Of a stretch of DNA of 41,508 nt, positions 16,301-25,143 are shown in pieces. The number at the start of each line of letters is the position of its first letter. Position 1 is the first letter of the stretch. Under the pieces are notes generated by a model. The model was not told the origin of the DNA. It ran no database searches and worked only from the letters and a program-made list of their open reading frames with translations. The position numbers were made by a program, and so were the translations under genes. This stretch comes from CAYSVN01 sp964434585 (lineage in GTDB: Bacteria; Patescibacteriota; Gracilibacteria; Peribacterales; Peribacteraceae), in contig CAYSVN010000003.1 in NCBI GenBank assembly GCA_964434585.1, positions 1-41,508 on the forward strand. Direction: 5' to 3'.

Positions 16301-19300
16301 ATGGACTTACTAACGAAGGTGAAAACATCATTATGTTTACTTACGAACTCGTTGTGGCGCAATCTGCAGAAGCAGGTGGTACTTATAGTAATAGCGCTGT
16401 CCTTAATAGCTTTTCTTCCACTATTGGCGGACCAAACTTTGTTGGTGAGCCTGCAGTGTATGAATCTAGTGCTAGTATTCTTATTGATGGTGCATCTATG
16501 GTTAAACTTGATTCTGAACACCCAGATGGTGTTGCGAGTACGACTCCAAATAATTATACCGTAGGAGAAAAAATTAGATACGAGCTAGCCATTACTATGC
16601 CGGAAGGTACAACCACAGGCGTTACGATTGTTGATAATATTCCAAATGGCCTCGCTTACTTTGGTGGAAGTGGAGTTGTTCTTGATACTACCTGTGATGG
16701 AGGCGGAACAGCGTTTAATGGAATAGTTCCGACACCTAGTATTGTTCCGGCTGGTGCTGGCCTGGCTAGCCAAGGCGCTGATGTTACCATTACGTTCCCA
16801 TCTGCCATCACGACAGCTAATGATAACGACGTATTAACTGATACGTTTTGTCTTTATTACGATGTTGTTGTATTAAACACTGCTGGCAACGTTGGTGCTA
16901 CCCGTACAAACAGTGCGGTGTTAAGTTATAGCGGTACCACATTACCAGCAGTAAATATACCTATTGATGTTGTTGGCCCAGATTTAACAGTAACAAAAGC
17001 TGTATCACCTAGTGGCTCTGCCGAAGCGGGTGACACCTTAACGTATACCATTACCATTGCCCATAGCGGAACTAGTAGTGCTGATGCTTACGACATTAAT
17101 GTGTCTGACCTTATTTCTAACAAACTTATTGTTAATGACACCTTTGCTTCTGACGGACGCGATAATGATGGTGATACTGTAGCAGATAGTGGTGACGCCG
17201 AAGAAACAGCTGGTGGGTTCTTTGTAAATGGTGGAGGTGGTGTGGGTGGAACATTTACCTGGAATAATACTACTACCAATAATCCCCTGTTTAACCATTT
17301 GCCTATTGGATCAGACATTACATTACAATTTGAGGTAACAGTTGGAGACAATGTAAGCCCAACTGAAGTTATTGGAAACGACGCCAGTATTACTTATGAC
17401 TCGCTACCTGGGGATCCAGATGCTGGACTCCCAGAAGCTGAAGGTTCTGGAACAGGCAGTACTTCTACAACCATTTTAAATATTACTGCCGGTAAGGCAA
17501 CCTCTGGTAGTACACTACCTAATACTGGTAGCGCCCAGCACACTGCTGGCCTGCTAGATATTGCGATTGGCGAACAGGTATTTTACGACATTACCCTGGC
17601 AGTTCCAGAAAGCGAATTAACAAACCTTGTGATTGTTGATAGCTTACCTAACTTTATGCGTGCTGATAGCGCTATTATCGTGCAAAATGACATTGGGTCT
17701 ACAGGAAGTATTATTTTAAGCGACGCGCAAAATGGTGATAGCATTAATGATACTTATACCATAACATTCCCTACTGTTAACAACCCTCCAGATGCTGATA
17801 TAGAATTTATTGTGGTAAGAGTGTTTGCCACATTGCTTGATAATGCAGGCAACAGCAATGGCCAAGTTAAAACAAACCAAATTACGGTAGACTGGAATGA
17901 AAACAATGGGTCTGCACTTACAGATTCTGTTGGTATTGATGTAGTAGAACCAGACTTAGTGATTACAAAAACAATGAGTCCTAGCCCTATTGATGCTGGA
18001 GACCAAGTACTTATCACCATAAATGTAGACCATAGTACTGCCTCTACAATGGATGCATTTGACATGGTTGTCACTGATACCATTCCTACAGCATTTACTG
18101 CTGTTACAACATTCTCTTCTGATGGACTTGATAATGATGGTGATGGACTTATTGACGGAGCAGATGTAGATGAAATTAATGGACCAAATATTTTCTTTAC
18201 TGCGCCAAACCAATACACCTTTACTGGTGCAATATTAACATTGGCAAATGATATTACATACCAATTTTATGCAACCGTTAATGCTAATGCCTACCCTCAA
18301 CAGGTCATTGCTAATACCGGCTCACTCGCTTACGACAGTGCTCCTGGTAATAATCCAGATGAAGCAGATTACACTGATGAAGATAATGACAGTGTTACAG
18401 TGCGTGATATTAACTTTACAAAGTCTATTTTTTCTACCTCTAATGTAGATACCGGAACAAGCCAACTTACTGCACTTACTGATGTTTTAATTGGTGAAAC
18501 AGTTACGTATCATTTAACCCTAGAAATTCCTGAAACAGAAATCCAAAACCTTGTTGTTACCGATGTATTACCTCCAATGCTTGAGGCTATTTCTGGCTCA
18601 GTGATTCAAGATGATACGGGTGACATTAGTAGCCCAGGTATTACCTTTACAGATGTTACACCGGCTGATGGAGTAAACGAAACAACGACATTTAACTTAG
18701 GTGCTGTTGATAATGCCTCTGGCAGTGGGCCGGCAACTGTTATTTTAGCTGTGCAGGCACTAGTGGTTGATAATGCTGTAAATGATAATGCAGACATTAA
18801 AACGAACACTGCAACACTAACCCACAGCGGACAGGTGGTACCATTAATGGATAGTGCTTCTGTAGAAGTGGTAGAACCAAACCTTACCATTGTTAAGTCT
18901 GTAACGCCTGACCCAGCAGAAGGTGATGGTGGTGACCCATTTACCTTTACCGTTACCGTGCAAAATATTGGTACTGGTCCAGCGTATGACCTTGAAATTA
19001 CAGATACTCTTAATGCACAATTTAACCTTACTACTCCACTTGATGCAGATGGCCTTGATAACGATGGAGATGGAATTGATAGTAATTCTGGAGAAACCAC
19101 TGCAGCATTCTATAATGCAGGTGGTAACAATTTTACCTGGAACAATACCACTACTGGCTTGCCTAATTATAATACTTTAATGCCTGGTGCTGGATTTAGC
19201 GTTACCTATAACGTTACACTAGATAACTCTGTAAGTTTTGGTGATGTTTTAGAAAATACTGCAGATCTAAATTATGATGCTACTCCAGGCGCTGGTGGAC

Positions 19301-22296
19301 GTACTGGTACTGGTTCGGACATGGAATCTGTCGCCGTTAACACAACTGGTTCTTTACTAAAAACATTAACCGGTAGTAATTCTAGCCCAAGTATTGGGGA
19401 CACCCTTACCTACCAAGTAACTATTGAAATGCCAGAAGGAACTAATAATCCATTTACACTAACAGACAGCCTACCGGCTGGACTTGTTTACATTCCAGGC
19501 ACCGCTGCTGTTACGAGTAATAAAGCAACATTAACTTGGTCTGGCACTCCAGAGGCACCAGTAGAAACACCGTCTTCTGCCACCATTGGTGCAGGCGTTG
19601 CCCAAGTGTTAACATTTGGTTTTGGAACTGGTACTAATCTTGATGTTGCTAACGCCAGTGCAGACCTTATTACACTTACGTACGACGTATTAGTAATGAA
19701 TACCACAGATAATAATCTAGGAAATACTAAGATAAATAGTGCTACCTTAAATTACGGTGCAGGTGGAACAGCTGGACCTGCCAGCTCACCGGTTGTTACT
19801 ATTGCTGAACCTGTCATTAACATTACTAAGACAACAAGTTACAGCTCTGGTAGTAATTTGACGTATGTTATGAGCATTGTAAATAGTGGTACTGCTACTG
19901 GTTACGACCTTAGTATTAACGATATTATTCCAGATGGACTAACGTACGCTAATGGTTACACCCTTCTAACCGGGGCAACATTACCAACATTAACCGAAGG
20001 TACAAGTGGTTCTAATACACTACTAACGTTTGAGCTAAGCGAGCTTGGACCAAGCCAGGTTACGACATGGAGTTTTGACCTAACAATTGATACTGATGTT
20101 ATTCCTGCAACCGTTATTACTAACACTGGTTCACTTACATATAGCTCTCAAGATGGTAACCCAGGAGAAGGGATCCTTGGTAACAGCAATAGTGACGAAC
20201 GTGATGGTAGCGAAGATGCAGGAAGTGATGACCATAACGATGATGGCAGTGTAGCTATTGCTGTTGTTCGTCCCCTGCTTGATGTAACAAAAACAGTAGT
20301 AGACCTTACTAGTAACAGTGGTGCAGAAATTAATGACTTACTAGAGTACACAATTGTTCTTACCAACTTAGGTAATGGTGTTGGAACTGAAATTGATTTA
20401 CTGGATAACGTACCCGCTAACCTTACTGGATTTACTATTACAGAGTTCCCTGCTTCTGGTACGGATTTCTCTACTGCAACCGGTGGTACAAATGAAACGG
20501 GTATTATTGATTTTAGAAATATTACATTAGATGCAAATGGTGGCCTGGTTGATACTATTACTATTAAATACCAAGCACAGATTGCGAAGTCTCTTGTTCC
20601 TGGAACGTTAATTGATAATGAAGTAACCGTAACGCCACCGACCGAAGGCGGTCCTGGCGATAGTGATGACACAAGCCTAACGGTAATTGCACCCGTCTTA
20701 AACCTTGAAAAATTTGCTGATAAAGAAGATGCTAAAATTGGTGAAGTTGTAACGTATACCCTTATTCTTACCAATACTGGAACTTCGGTTTCTACAAATA
20801 CTGTAGTCCAAGACCCTATTTTGCCGTACATGACTTATGTGCCAAATTCACTAACGTTAAGTGGAGTATCGCAAACTGATATTCAATTTGATGATATTGG
20901 CCACTATGATGCTACCGGTAGCTTAGTTGTCTTTAACTGGCCTAGTTTCCCTGTTGGCTTTAGTGGTGGTGTTATGACTTTCCAAGTAACACTGGATGCT
21001 AATACTCCAAATGGTACCGTCTTTACTAATACTGCTGCTGTAACAGACGACCAAGGAAGTTTTGATAATGCTTCCACTGATGTAGATGGACCTGAAGATG
21101 TTATACTTGGACCAAGTGGTGGTAGCGGAACTGGTGGAGGTGGAAGTAGCGGAGGCTCATCTGGTGGGGGTGGTAGAAGTATTGTTAGTAGTAGTTCTTC
21201 GAATTCTAGTAGTAGCTCTAGTAGTTCATCTAGTAGCACGCCTGTTGTTAGCGACGCTTATAATGAGCAACAATTAGAACGTTTTAAAGACAACTGGTCT
21301 CAAACAGACGTATTACCAAAGACTGGCTTTGTACCAGATTGGCTTCGTTCTAATTATGACGCCTTTAGCATCTTCCCAGATGTTAATGCCAATGACACTT
21401 ACTACGAAGGGTTGGTATTTGGACTACGGCAAGAAATTTTCTCTGGATACCCTGATGGAACCATGCGCCCTGAGAATACAATTATTAGAGCAGAGATGGC
21501 AAAAGTTATTGCGGTTGCTATGGAGCACTTATTAAAACGTGGCCTTAGCGCTCCTAGCTTTAGTGATGTTGAAAAAGAGCAATGGTATTATGACTATGTA
21601 ACATCACTTGCGGATAGCGGATTTATTAATGGATACCCCGATAAAACATATCGCCCAGCTAACGAAGTAAGCTTAGGCGAGGTAGCAGCATTAATTGCTA
21701 AAGGCTTTGAACTAAGTGGTAATGCTCCAGGAGATGACTGGAAAACGTACTACTGGGACGTGCTAAACAACGCTAATTTGATTCCAAAAAGCCTCCAGAA
21801 TGCTAACTTAGATAAGAATGCTACTCGTGGTGAGGTGGCAGAAATTATCCGTAGAGCGGCCATTATGAAAGATATGAGCGTTAGCGCTTATCCTGGCTCT
21901 GTTTCATTTAGCATTCCAGCTTATGGAGTAAGCGCCGAAGCGACATCATCACTCGTTTCCGATAGCTCTGTTTGGGTAGATGATTTAACGAATGCTGGCA
22001 TTGCACGGTATTGGGATGATAAAAATCAACGTTTAGTACTTTGGGGCCATAGTAGTGTATGGCCTGGTGATCCTAAAGGACCAATACTACAAGCTGTACG
22101 CGATGAACCAATGGCGCTTGGAGAAATTGTTGTATATGATGGCGTGTTCTACGAAGCGATTTCACACGAAAGTGGTATTGATGAATATTATGTGGAAGCC
22201 ATTGATTTTAGTGATAGTGATGTAGATTTAGTATTATTTACCTGCGATAAAGATATTCAATATCGTAATATTGTAAAAATGAAACGAGTGGAATAA
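13381..22296 (+). CDS. Giant DUF11-repeat protein with LPKTG motif, SLH repeats and C-terminal sortase-like domain
   Basis: A 2971-residue surface protein. A signal peptide ends near AYA (43). Roughly a dozen or more DUF11-type Ig-like repeats follow up to about 2560, recognised by recurring VTDTIP-like and GDxLTYTI-like motifs. Three repeats carry a DNDGD acidic loop like calcium-binding turns (near 1260, 1580, 1890). A Gly-rich stretch ending SSGGGGR and a long poly-Ser run (about 2600-2620) lead to LPKTG at 2645-2649. SLH repeats follow at about 2663-2715 (IFSGYPDGTMRPENTIIRAE), 2727-2775 and 2785-2825. The last 130 residues resemble a sortase: IPAYGV (2845-2850), WGHSS with His2890, LVLFTCDK with Cys2955, and Arg2962. 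SLH would hold the protein on the wall; the sortase may cut at the internal LPKTG. Stop TAA, strong terminator after. The sortase assignment rests on motif order. Confidence 0.87.
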   Translation: MMTCKQITQHCIKAISVLEITLLSVGSLLLSIPLYPNVETAYAMPIPGCFVSTGAGNPTITPPGPIEAMRGEDFTFQVALTNGGSAAGYAPYIDFILPADVTVNSASFTIGGVSVSPVAPSPYTGSGTVTHPYTGLDVAVPEDQTFYVYNFPFGSFVPDQPAARIQINATMPEETPYVNLATQMQAGCGFGWGADEFNNPSTDPALVGASNTYDWMPILIIPEKELMTIEGENETVTGENWPVTYQLNADIASGATLPLVLTDVLPPEFQLISIDSQLGDTGAGFTVTFTPTIGSAQTSSSLPFTPIGPFPPGGTVEISYNSVTGSSAELDAQLEFTIYVPEFYEDGTTPILDPVTGVGTVETDNLVDNDYDASAIFEGTTYPSTSPIETLEILANATQKSVANTINAGPAGYSPGDILTYTVEFEISDYFALDDINIEDIMGDGLEYVAASASASVQADGVTTAVAFTPANITNEANAVTSPTFDFTGPDCAGCTQAITYDNTSNGDAIDPPADGETHIAYDISEALIDAGLSGILEGGLIGPTTVGEPTKLTLTYQAEILDSFFGNPAVDPSVDAYDTLSNEVSIFGDVASGPTPGTQISETSETTIRIVATEFGKSIGAMQLNSGVDAAPFGNPDPQTIAAGNVVVFSLLLDIPSGDADTLVIEDFLPLPVFDASAFSLVFDNTIYNPTDGSGSSIPAPNTVAYGSSSTGFTMALPTPTITTNATTNSVTLTYASGSTFQEDPSDGSIIEILLAAEVTGNPFGDGLGIINQATYDVGNSDNQTFGGTEIVPFVAGAPEADLYKCVVASDSTDPDVVSTPDISSYLTFNNPPSATPIATHSISTEEIDNTTTGLNNCVFESVDAGDRVTFMIVLENEGSAPAYDLNIEDTLPVGFNTPSSAADLNLRAWQQDGATLTEITGVTELSGGLFGFPLNGGTGAGGNTTIAYDGPLVPFDNIAGGANPEDQYDTGNGLTNEGENIIMFTYELVVAQSAEAGGTYSNSAVLNSFSSTIGGPNFVGEPAVYESSASILIDGASMVKLDSEHPDGVASTTPNNYTVGEKIRYELAITMPEGTTTGVTIVDNIPNGLAYFGGSGVVLDTTCDGGGTAFNGIVPTPSIVPAGAGLASQGADVTITFPSAITTANDNDVLTDTFCLYYDVVVLNTAGNVGATRTNSAVLSYSGTTLPAVNIPIDVVGPDLTVTKAVSPSGSAEAGDTLTYTITIAHSGTSSADAYDINVSDLISNKLIVNDTFASDGRDNDGDTVADSGDAEETAGGFFVNGGGGVGGTFTWNNTTTNNPLFNHLPIGSDITLQFEVTVGDNVSPTEVIGNDASITYDSLPGDPDAGLPEAEGSGTGSTSTTILNITAGKATSGSTLPNTGSAQHTAGLLDIAIGEQVFYDITLAVPESELTNLVIVDSLPNFMRADSAIIVQNDIGSTGSIILSDAQNGDSINDTYTITFPTVNNPPDADIEFIVVRVFATLLDNAGNSNGQVKTNQITVDWNENNGSALTDSVGIDVVEPDLVITKTMSPSPIDAGDQVLITINVDHSTASTMDAFDMVVTDTIPTAFTAVTTFSSDGLDNDGDGLIDGADVDEINGPNIFFTAPNQYTFTGAILTLANDITYQFYATVNANAYPQQVIANTGSLAYDSAPGNNPDEADYTDEDNDSVTVRDINFTKSIFSTSNVDTGTSQLTALTDVLIGETVTYHLTLEIPETEIQNLVVTDVLPPMLEAISGSVIQDDTGDISSPGITFTDVTPADGVNETTTFNLGAVDNASGSGPATVILAVQALVVDNAVNDNADIKTNTATLTHSGQVVPLMDSASVEVVEPNLTIVKSVTPDPAEGDGGDPFTFTVTVQNIGTGPAYDLEITDTLNAQFNLTTPLDADGLDNDGDGIDSNSGETTAAFYNAGGNNFTWNNTTTGLPNYNTLMPGAGFSVTYNVTLDNSVSFGDVLENTADLNYDATPGAGGRTGTGSDMESVAVNTTGSLLKTLTGSNSSPSIGDTLTYQVTIEMPEGTNNPFTLTDSLPAGLVYIPGTAAVTSNKATLTWSGTPEAPVETPSSATIGAGVAQVLTFGFGTGTNLDVANASADLITLTYDVLVMNTTDNNLGNTKINSATLNYGAGGTAGPASSPVVTIAEPVINITKTTSYSSGSNLTYVMSIVNSGTATGYDLSINDIIPDGLTYANGYTLLTGATLPTLTEGTSGSNTLLTFELSELGPSQVTTWSFDLTIDTDVIPATVITNTGSLTYSSQDGNPGEGILGNSNSDERDGSEDAGSDDHNDDGSVAIAVVRPLLDVTKTVVDLTSNSGAEINDLLEYTIVLTNLGNGVGTEIDLLDNVPANLTGFTITEFPASGTDFSTATGGTNETGIIDFRNITLDANGGLVDTITIKYQAQIAKSLVPGTLIDNEVTVTPPTEGGPGDSDDTSLTVIAPVLNLEKFADKEDAKIGEVVTYTLILTNTGTSVSTNTVVQDPILPYMTYVPNSLTLSGVSQTDIQFDDIGHYDATGSLVVFNWPSFPVGFSGGVMTFQVTLDANTPNGTVFTNTAAVTDDQGSFDNASTDVDGPEDVILGPSGGSGTGGGGSSGGSSGGGGRSIVSSSSSNSSSSSSSSSSSTPVVSDAYNEQQLERFKDNWSQTDVLPKTGFVPDWLRSNYDAFSIFPDVNANDTYYEGLVFGLRQEIFSGYPDGTMRPENTIIRAEMAKVIAVAMEHLLKRGLSAPSFSDVEKEQWYYDYVTSLADSGFINGYPDKTYRPANEVSLGEVAALIAKGFELSGNAPGDDWKTYYWDVLNNANLIPKSLQNANLDKNATRGEVAEIIRRAAIMKDMSVSAYPGSVSFSIPAYGVSAEATSSLVSDSSVWVDDLTNAGIARYWDDKNQRLVLWGHSSVWPGDPKGPILQAVRDEPMALGEIVVYDGVFYEAISHESGIDEYYVEAIDFSDSDVDLVLFTCDKDIQYRNIVKMKRVE

Positions 22297-22326
22297 ATTA
22301 AGCATACACTCCATTATTCATCTTAT

Positions 22327-22352
22327 AAAAAAGCATCTAAAGATGCTTTTTT
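22327..22352. terminator. Bidirectional terminator
   Basis: Perfect stem AAAAAAGCATC/GATGCTTTTTT with loop TAAA between two convergent genes. It overlaps the first two bases of the minus-strand stop codon. Confidence 0.92.
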
Positions 22353-23838
22353 ATTGTTCTACTTTGCCACGGTACCGAAAAACTAATCGTAATAATTTAC
22401 GAACCTTATTTGAAAATAATGATTTTGCTAAATGGCTCCCTGGCGCCCATTTAGAAATCTCACCAAACGTAGGATAAATAAACGTACTACGAGCAATTTT
22501 ACTTAAAGAAATATTTTGTGCCATGGCCAATTGCCATTCGCGAATCATTTCTCCAGCACGTGGATTTATAATTTGGCATCCTAAAATTTTACCTTTCTTA
22601 TCAAGCAGTATTTTAATAAAACCGCTCGTGGCAGATTCTGTTAGTGCACGGTCTTGCGCCTTAAATGTAGATTTTATAACTGTATGCTTTATCTTATTTT
22701 TTTTGGCTGTTTTTTCATTAAGACCAATGCTAGCTAGTTCTGGCTCTGTAAATAACGTCCAGCCAATAGAGCTATAATTTGCTTTGCTGGGGACATGCAA
22801 TATTTCATTACTTAGCACAATGCCTGCCTCGTAATTAGCAGCATGGGTAAACTGTGCCTTACCGTTAACGTCTCCAATAGCTAAAATATGTTTTTTATTA
22901 GTACGCATTTTAGCATTAACAGCAATAACTCTATCGTACTTTACTCCGGCAGCTTCTAAGTTTAATTCTACATTAGCCTTACGGCCAGTAGCTACTAACA
23001 CCGCCGAGAAGTTTTGTTCTTTTTTAGTACCGTCTTGTTTATACATAAGCGTAATACCACTACTTGATTTTTTTATTTCACTAAACTCAATACCTCTTAA
23101 CAATTCCACTCCATCATCTAGTAATGATTGCTCTATTACTTCTGCTACGTCTTTATCTTCTGTCGTTAAAATATTATGCTCACGAATACCAATAGTAACC
23201 TTGGTACCAAGGCGCTGCATTGCTTGCCCCATTTCAATACCAATAACTCCCCCGCCAATAATAAGTAAGCTTTCTGGTTGGTTTGGTAATGTAAAAATAG
23301 TTTCGTTTGTAATGTACGGCACAGTATCTAAACCTTTAATAGGTACAATATTAGGCCTAGAGCCCGTAGCAATAACAATTTTTTTACCAGAAAATTTTAA
23401 TGAATGACCTGGCATTAAAAACTCTGGCTGCTGTAACTGCTGCAAGTCTTCAGTTAGCTGCACGCTTACACTGTGGTCATTTACAAATTGTGCTTCCCCA
23501 AAAATAACGTCACAGCCATACTCTCTAAAGCGGTCTGGGTTATCATGGTGCTGAATAACGTCCTGCACTCCCTGAATGCGACTTTGTACTTTTAGCCAAT
23601 CTGTTTTTGGGCTTGCTGAACGTATACCAAAATCATCTGATTTTTTTACTACATTGGCTACCTTTGCAGATTTTAAAAGTGACTTACTGGGTACACAACC
23701 GTAATGTAAACAGTCCCCTCCTAATTGTTCTTTAGATAGTAGTAATACTTTTACACCAAGCTGACTAGCGCCTGAAGCCAGACTTAAACCAGCTGAACCT
23801 CCGCCAATGATGATAAGGTCATATTCGTATTTAGACAT
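22351..23838 (-). CDS. MerA/dihydrolipoamide dehydrogenase-like flavin disulfide oxidoreductase
   Basis: A 495-residue class I pyridine-nucleotide disulfide oxidoreductase. It opens with the FAD motif DLIIIGGGSAGLSLA, then the redox-active pair in GGDCLHYGCVPSK (CX4C). A second nucleotide motif IIGGGVIGIEMG near 190 and ATGRKAN near 275 are followed by AIGDVNG and the dimerisation domain. The usual C-terminal His-Pro-Thr-x-x-Glu acid-base motif reads YPTFGE, so the His is Tyr; this departs from lipoamide dehydrogenase. No MerA heavy-metal domain or C-terminal Cys pair is present. The start at 23838 (MSKYEYDL) puts the FAD loop at its normal place; 25 extra upstream codons come from an inverted repeat. 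It lies third in a probable trxA-TVP38 operon. Fusions of this enzyme type with TVP38 domains are known, which supports joint function; the substrate is unknown. Confidence 0.85.
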   Translation of the reverse strand: MSKYEYDLIIIGGGSAGLSLASGASQLGVKVLLLSKEQLGGDCLHYGCVPSKSLLKSAKVANVVKKSDDFGIRSASPKTDWLKVQSRIQGVQDVIQHHDNPDRFREYGCDVIFGEAQFVNDHSVSVQLTEDLQQLQQPEFLMPGHSLKFSGKKIVIATGSRPNIVPIKGLDTVPYITNETIFTLPNQPESLLIIGGGVIGIEMGQAMQRLGTKVTIGIREHNILTTEDKDVAEVIEQSLLDDGVELLRGIEFSEIKKSSSGITLMYKQDGTKKEQNFSAVLVATGRKANVELNLEAAGVKYDRVIAVNAKMRTNKKHILAIGDVNGKAQFTHAANYEAGIVLSNEILHVPSKANYSSIGWTLFTEPELASIGLNEKTAKKNKIKHTVIKSTFKAQDRALTESATSGFIKILLDKKGKILGCQIINPRAGEMIREWQLAMAQNISLSKIARSTFIYPTFGEISKWAPGSHLAKSLFSNKVRKLLRLVFRYRGKVEQ

Positions 23839-23868
23839 AAAATGATGGTAATGAATTAATGCTAAAGT

Positions 23869-23931
23869 TCTAGAGGTTATAAGGTTTAAAGATTTAGGAC
23901 TTCTAGGCCTCATAACCTTACTACCTCTAGA
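23869..23931. repeat. Imperfect inverted repeat between the TVP38 and flavoprotein genes
   Basis: Arms at 23869-23886 (TCTAGAGGTTATAAGGTT) and 23914-23931 match with two mismatches around a 27-nt loop that holds its own near-palindrome (AGGACTTCTAGGCCT). The right arm covers the TVP38 stop codon. It looks like a REP-type element or an mRNA processing or stability hairpin inside the operon. Confidence 0.65.
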
Positions 23932-24631
23932 CCTGTTCTTGATTTACTGTAGAAAATTCCGCTAATTTACTATTTCGCTTTTTAAGATAACGACTTAGAA
24001 CAATACTAGATATAAAAAGGATAATTGATGCTGCTAATGTTACTCCAAATTTTCCTTCGTTCACACCTGTTGCAGCACCGGCGGCGGCGCCAAATAATAC
24101 AAATGTCATTGATCCAGGTAGAATACCAATCAATGTTGCAAGAGCGTATTGTGACCATTTAATACGCGTTGTACCTGCAAGGTAATTTGTAAAATCAAAT
24201 GGAAAATAAAGCAATCTTGTTAATAATATAGTTATAAAACCATCATTTTCCATACCTGAAATTAATGCATGAAACCTACCAGAACGATAACGCTCTAGTA
24301 CATCTTGACCAAAATATCTTCCAATAATAAAGGCAACATTTGCACTAAGATTTGCACCTATAATTGTATAAATAATTCCAGTCCATGGGCCAAACAATAA
24401 GCCTGCTGCTGCTGTCAGTAGCGTTGCTGGGAAAAAGACAACTGGCCTAATGGTATAGATAAAAATATAAAGCAGAGGACCCCAAAACCCAAACCTGTTT
24501 ACATAATCCTGAATGAGCTTAGGGTAATGCTGAAGGGGTATTTCTAGTGCTGAAAAAGTCCATATGGCTAGCGCAATAAGTGCCAGCCATATGCAAAATA
24601 ATGATAATTTTAAAGGACTTTTTTTTGCCAT
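23927..24631 (-). CDS. TVP38/TMEM64 family (SNARE-associated/DedA-like) membrane protein
   Basis: A 234-residue integral membrane protein. One helix at residues 10-28 is followed by the family domain at about 45-205: GPLLYIFIYTIRPVVFFPAT, GLLFGPWTGIIYTIIGANLS, IGRYFGQD, then LLTRLLYFPFDFTNYLAG and GILPGSMTFVLFGAAAG. The re-entrant hydrophobic loops and Gly/Pro pattern are typical. A final helix precedes a basic tail. DedA-superfamily proteins are linked to lipid scrambling or proton-coupled transport, but the substrate here is unknown. The ATG is directly adjacent to the TAA of trxA (24632), so the two genes are almost certainly one transcript with coupled translation. The stop is TAG. Confidence 0.88.
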   Translation of the reverse strand: MAKKSPLKLSLFCIWLALIALAIWTFSALEIPLQHYPKLIQDYVNRFGFWGPLLYIFIYTIRPVVFFPATLLTAAAGLLFGPWTGIIYTIIGANLSANVAFIIGRYFGQDVLERYRSGRFHALISGMENDGFITILLTRLLYFPFDFTNYLAGTTRIKWSQYALATLIGILPGSMTFVLFGAAAGAATGVNEGKFGVTLAASIILFISSIVLSRYLKKRNSKLAEFSTVNQEQV

Positions 24632-24949
24632 TTAACTAAGAGTAAGCTCTACAAGCTCTTCCATAGAAGATGCTCCAGTGTGACGCTTGTGTTCCTCGCC
24701 ATCTTTTACAACAAGGAATGTTGGAATGCTCATTACACCAAAGCGTCCTGCAATGTCTGGTACTTCATCTACGTTAAGCTTAACAACGGTAGCTTTATCT
24801 GCAAGTTCAGCATTAACATTATCTATAACGGGCATCATTGCCTGGCAAGGCCCACACCAGTCGGCGTAAAAGTCTACAAGCACAGGACTTGAGTCTTTAA
24901 TAAGGGTATCGAACTGTTCGACAGAAGTAATAGCGGTTACATTAGACAT
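24632..24949 (-). CDS. trxA: Thioredoxin
   Basis: A 105-residue thioredoxin, the general dithiol donor that reduces disulfides in cytosolic proteins. The active site WCGPCQAM lies at about residues 31-38, with DFYADWCGPC before it, the cis-Pro in SIPTFLVV near 75, and the usual VDEVPDIAGRFGV stretch. No signal peptide or lipobox is present, so it is cytosolic. It is the first gene of the operon trxA-TVP38-flavoprotein. A TATACT lies upstream around 24980 but no good -35 is seen. The partner thioredoxin reductase is not in the window unless the MerA-like flavoprotein fills that role, which its sequence class makes unlikely. Confidence 0.95.
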   Translation of the reverse strand: MSNVTAITSVEQFDTLIKDSSPVLVDFYADWCGPCQAMMPVIDNVNAELADKATVVKLNVDEVPDIAGRFGVMSIPTFLVVKDGEEHKRHTGASSMEELVELTLS

Positions 24950-25143
24950 AATAAAAAAATAAGAAATAATTAATATGTTATTAGTATAACTGATGAAATA
25001 CTGTTGAGCGAGAGAGCGGTGTAGGCTGAACTACATAAGAGGGGAAAAGGGGGAAAGTATAAAAAACCTTCGGACACATTCAGCCTTTCAGTACACTTGA
25101 AAGATATGTCGTTTTAAACTTACTGAGCCATTTTTTTCCTACC
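24950..25143. other. Intergenic region with imperfect dyads
   Basis: The 194-bp gap between the 5' end of trxA and the 3' end of the DUF3179 gene contains AGGCTGAA (25023-25030) facing TTCAGCCT (25079-25086) across 48 nt, and a small CTTTCA/TGAAAG hairpin around 25085-25103. No canonical terminator for the DUF3179 gene was found. Confidence 0.3.

Noticed and set aside
17515..17529. LPNTG at residues 1379-1383 as a sorting signal
   Set aside because: It lies inside a DUF11 repeat at a position that varies between repeats, with no hinge, membrane helix or SLH after it; probably chance.
23839..23913. 25-residue extension of the flavoprotein
   Set aside because: It is encoded by the inverted repeat at 23869-23931 and would displace the FAD-binding N-terminus.
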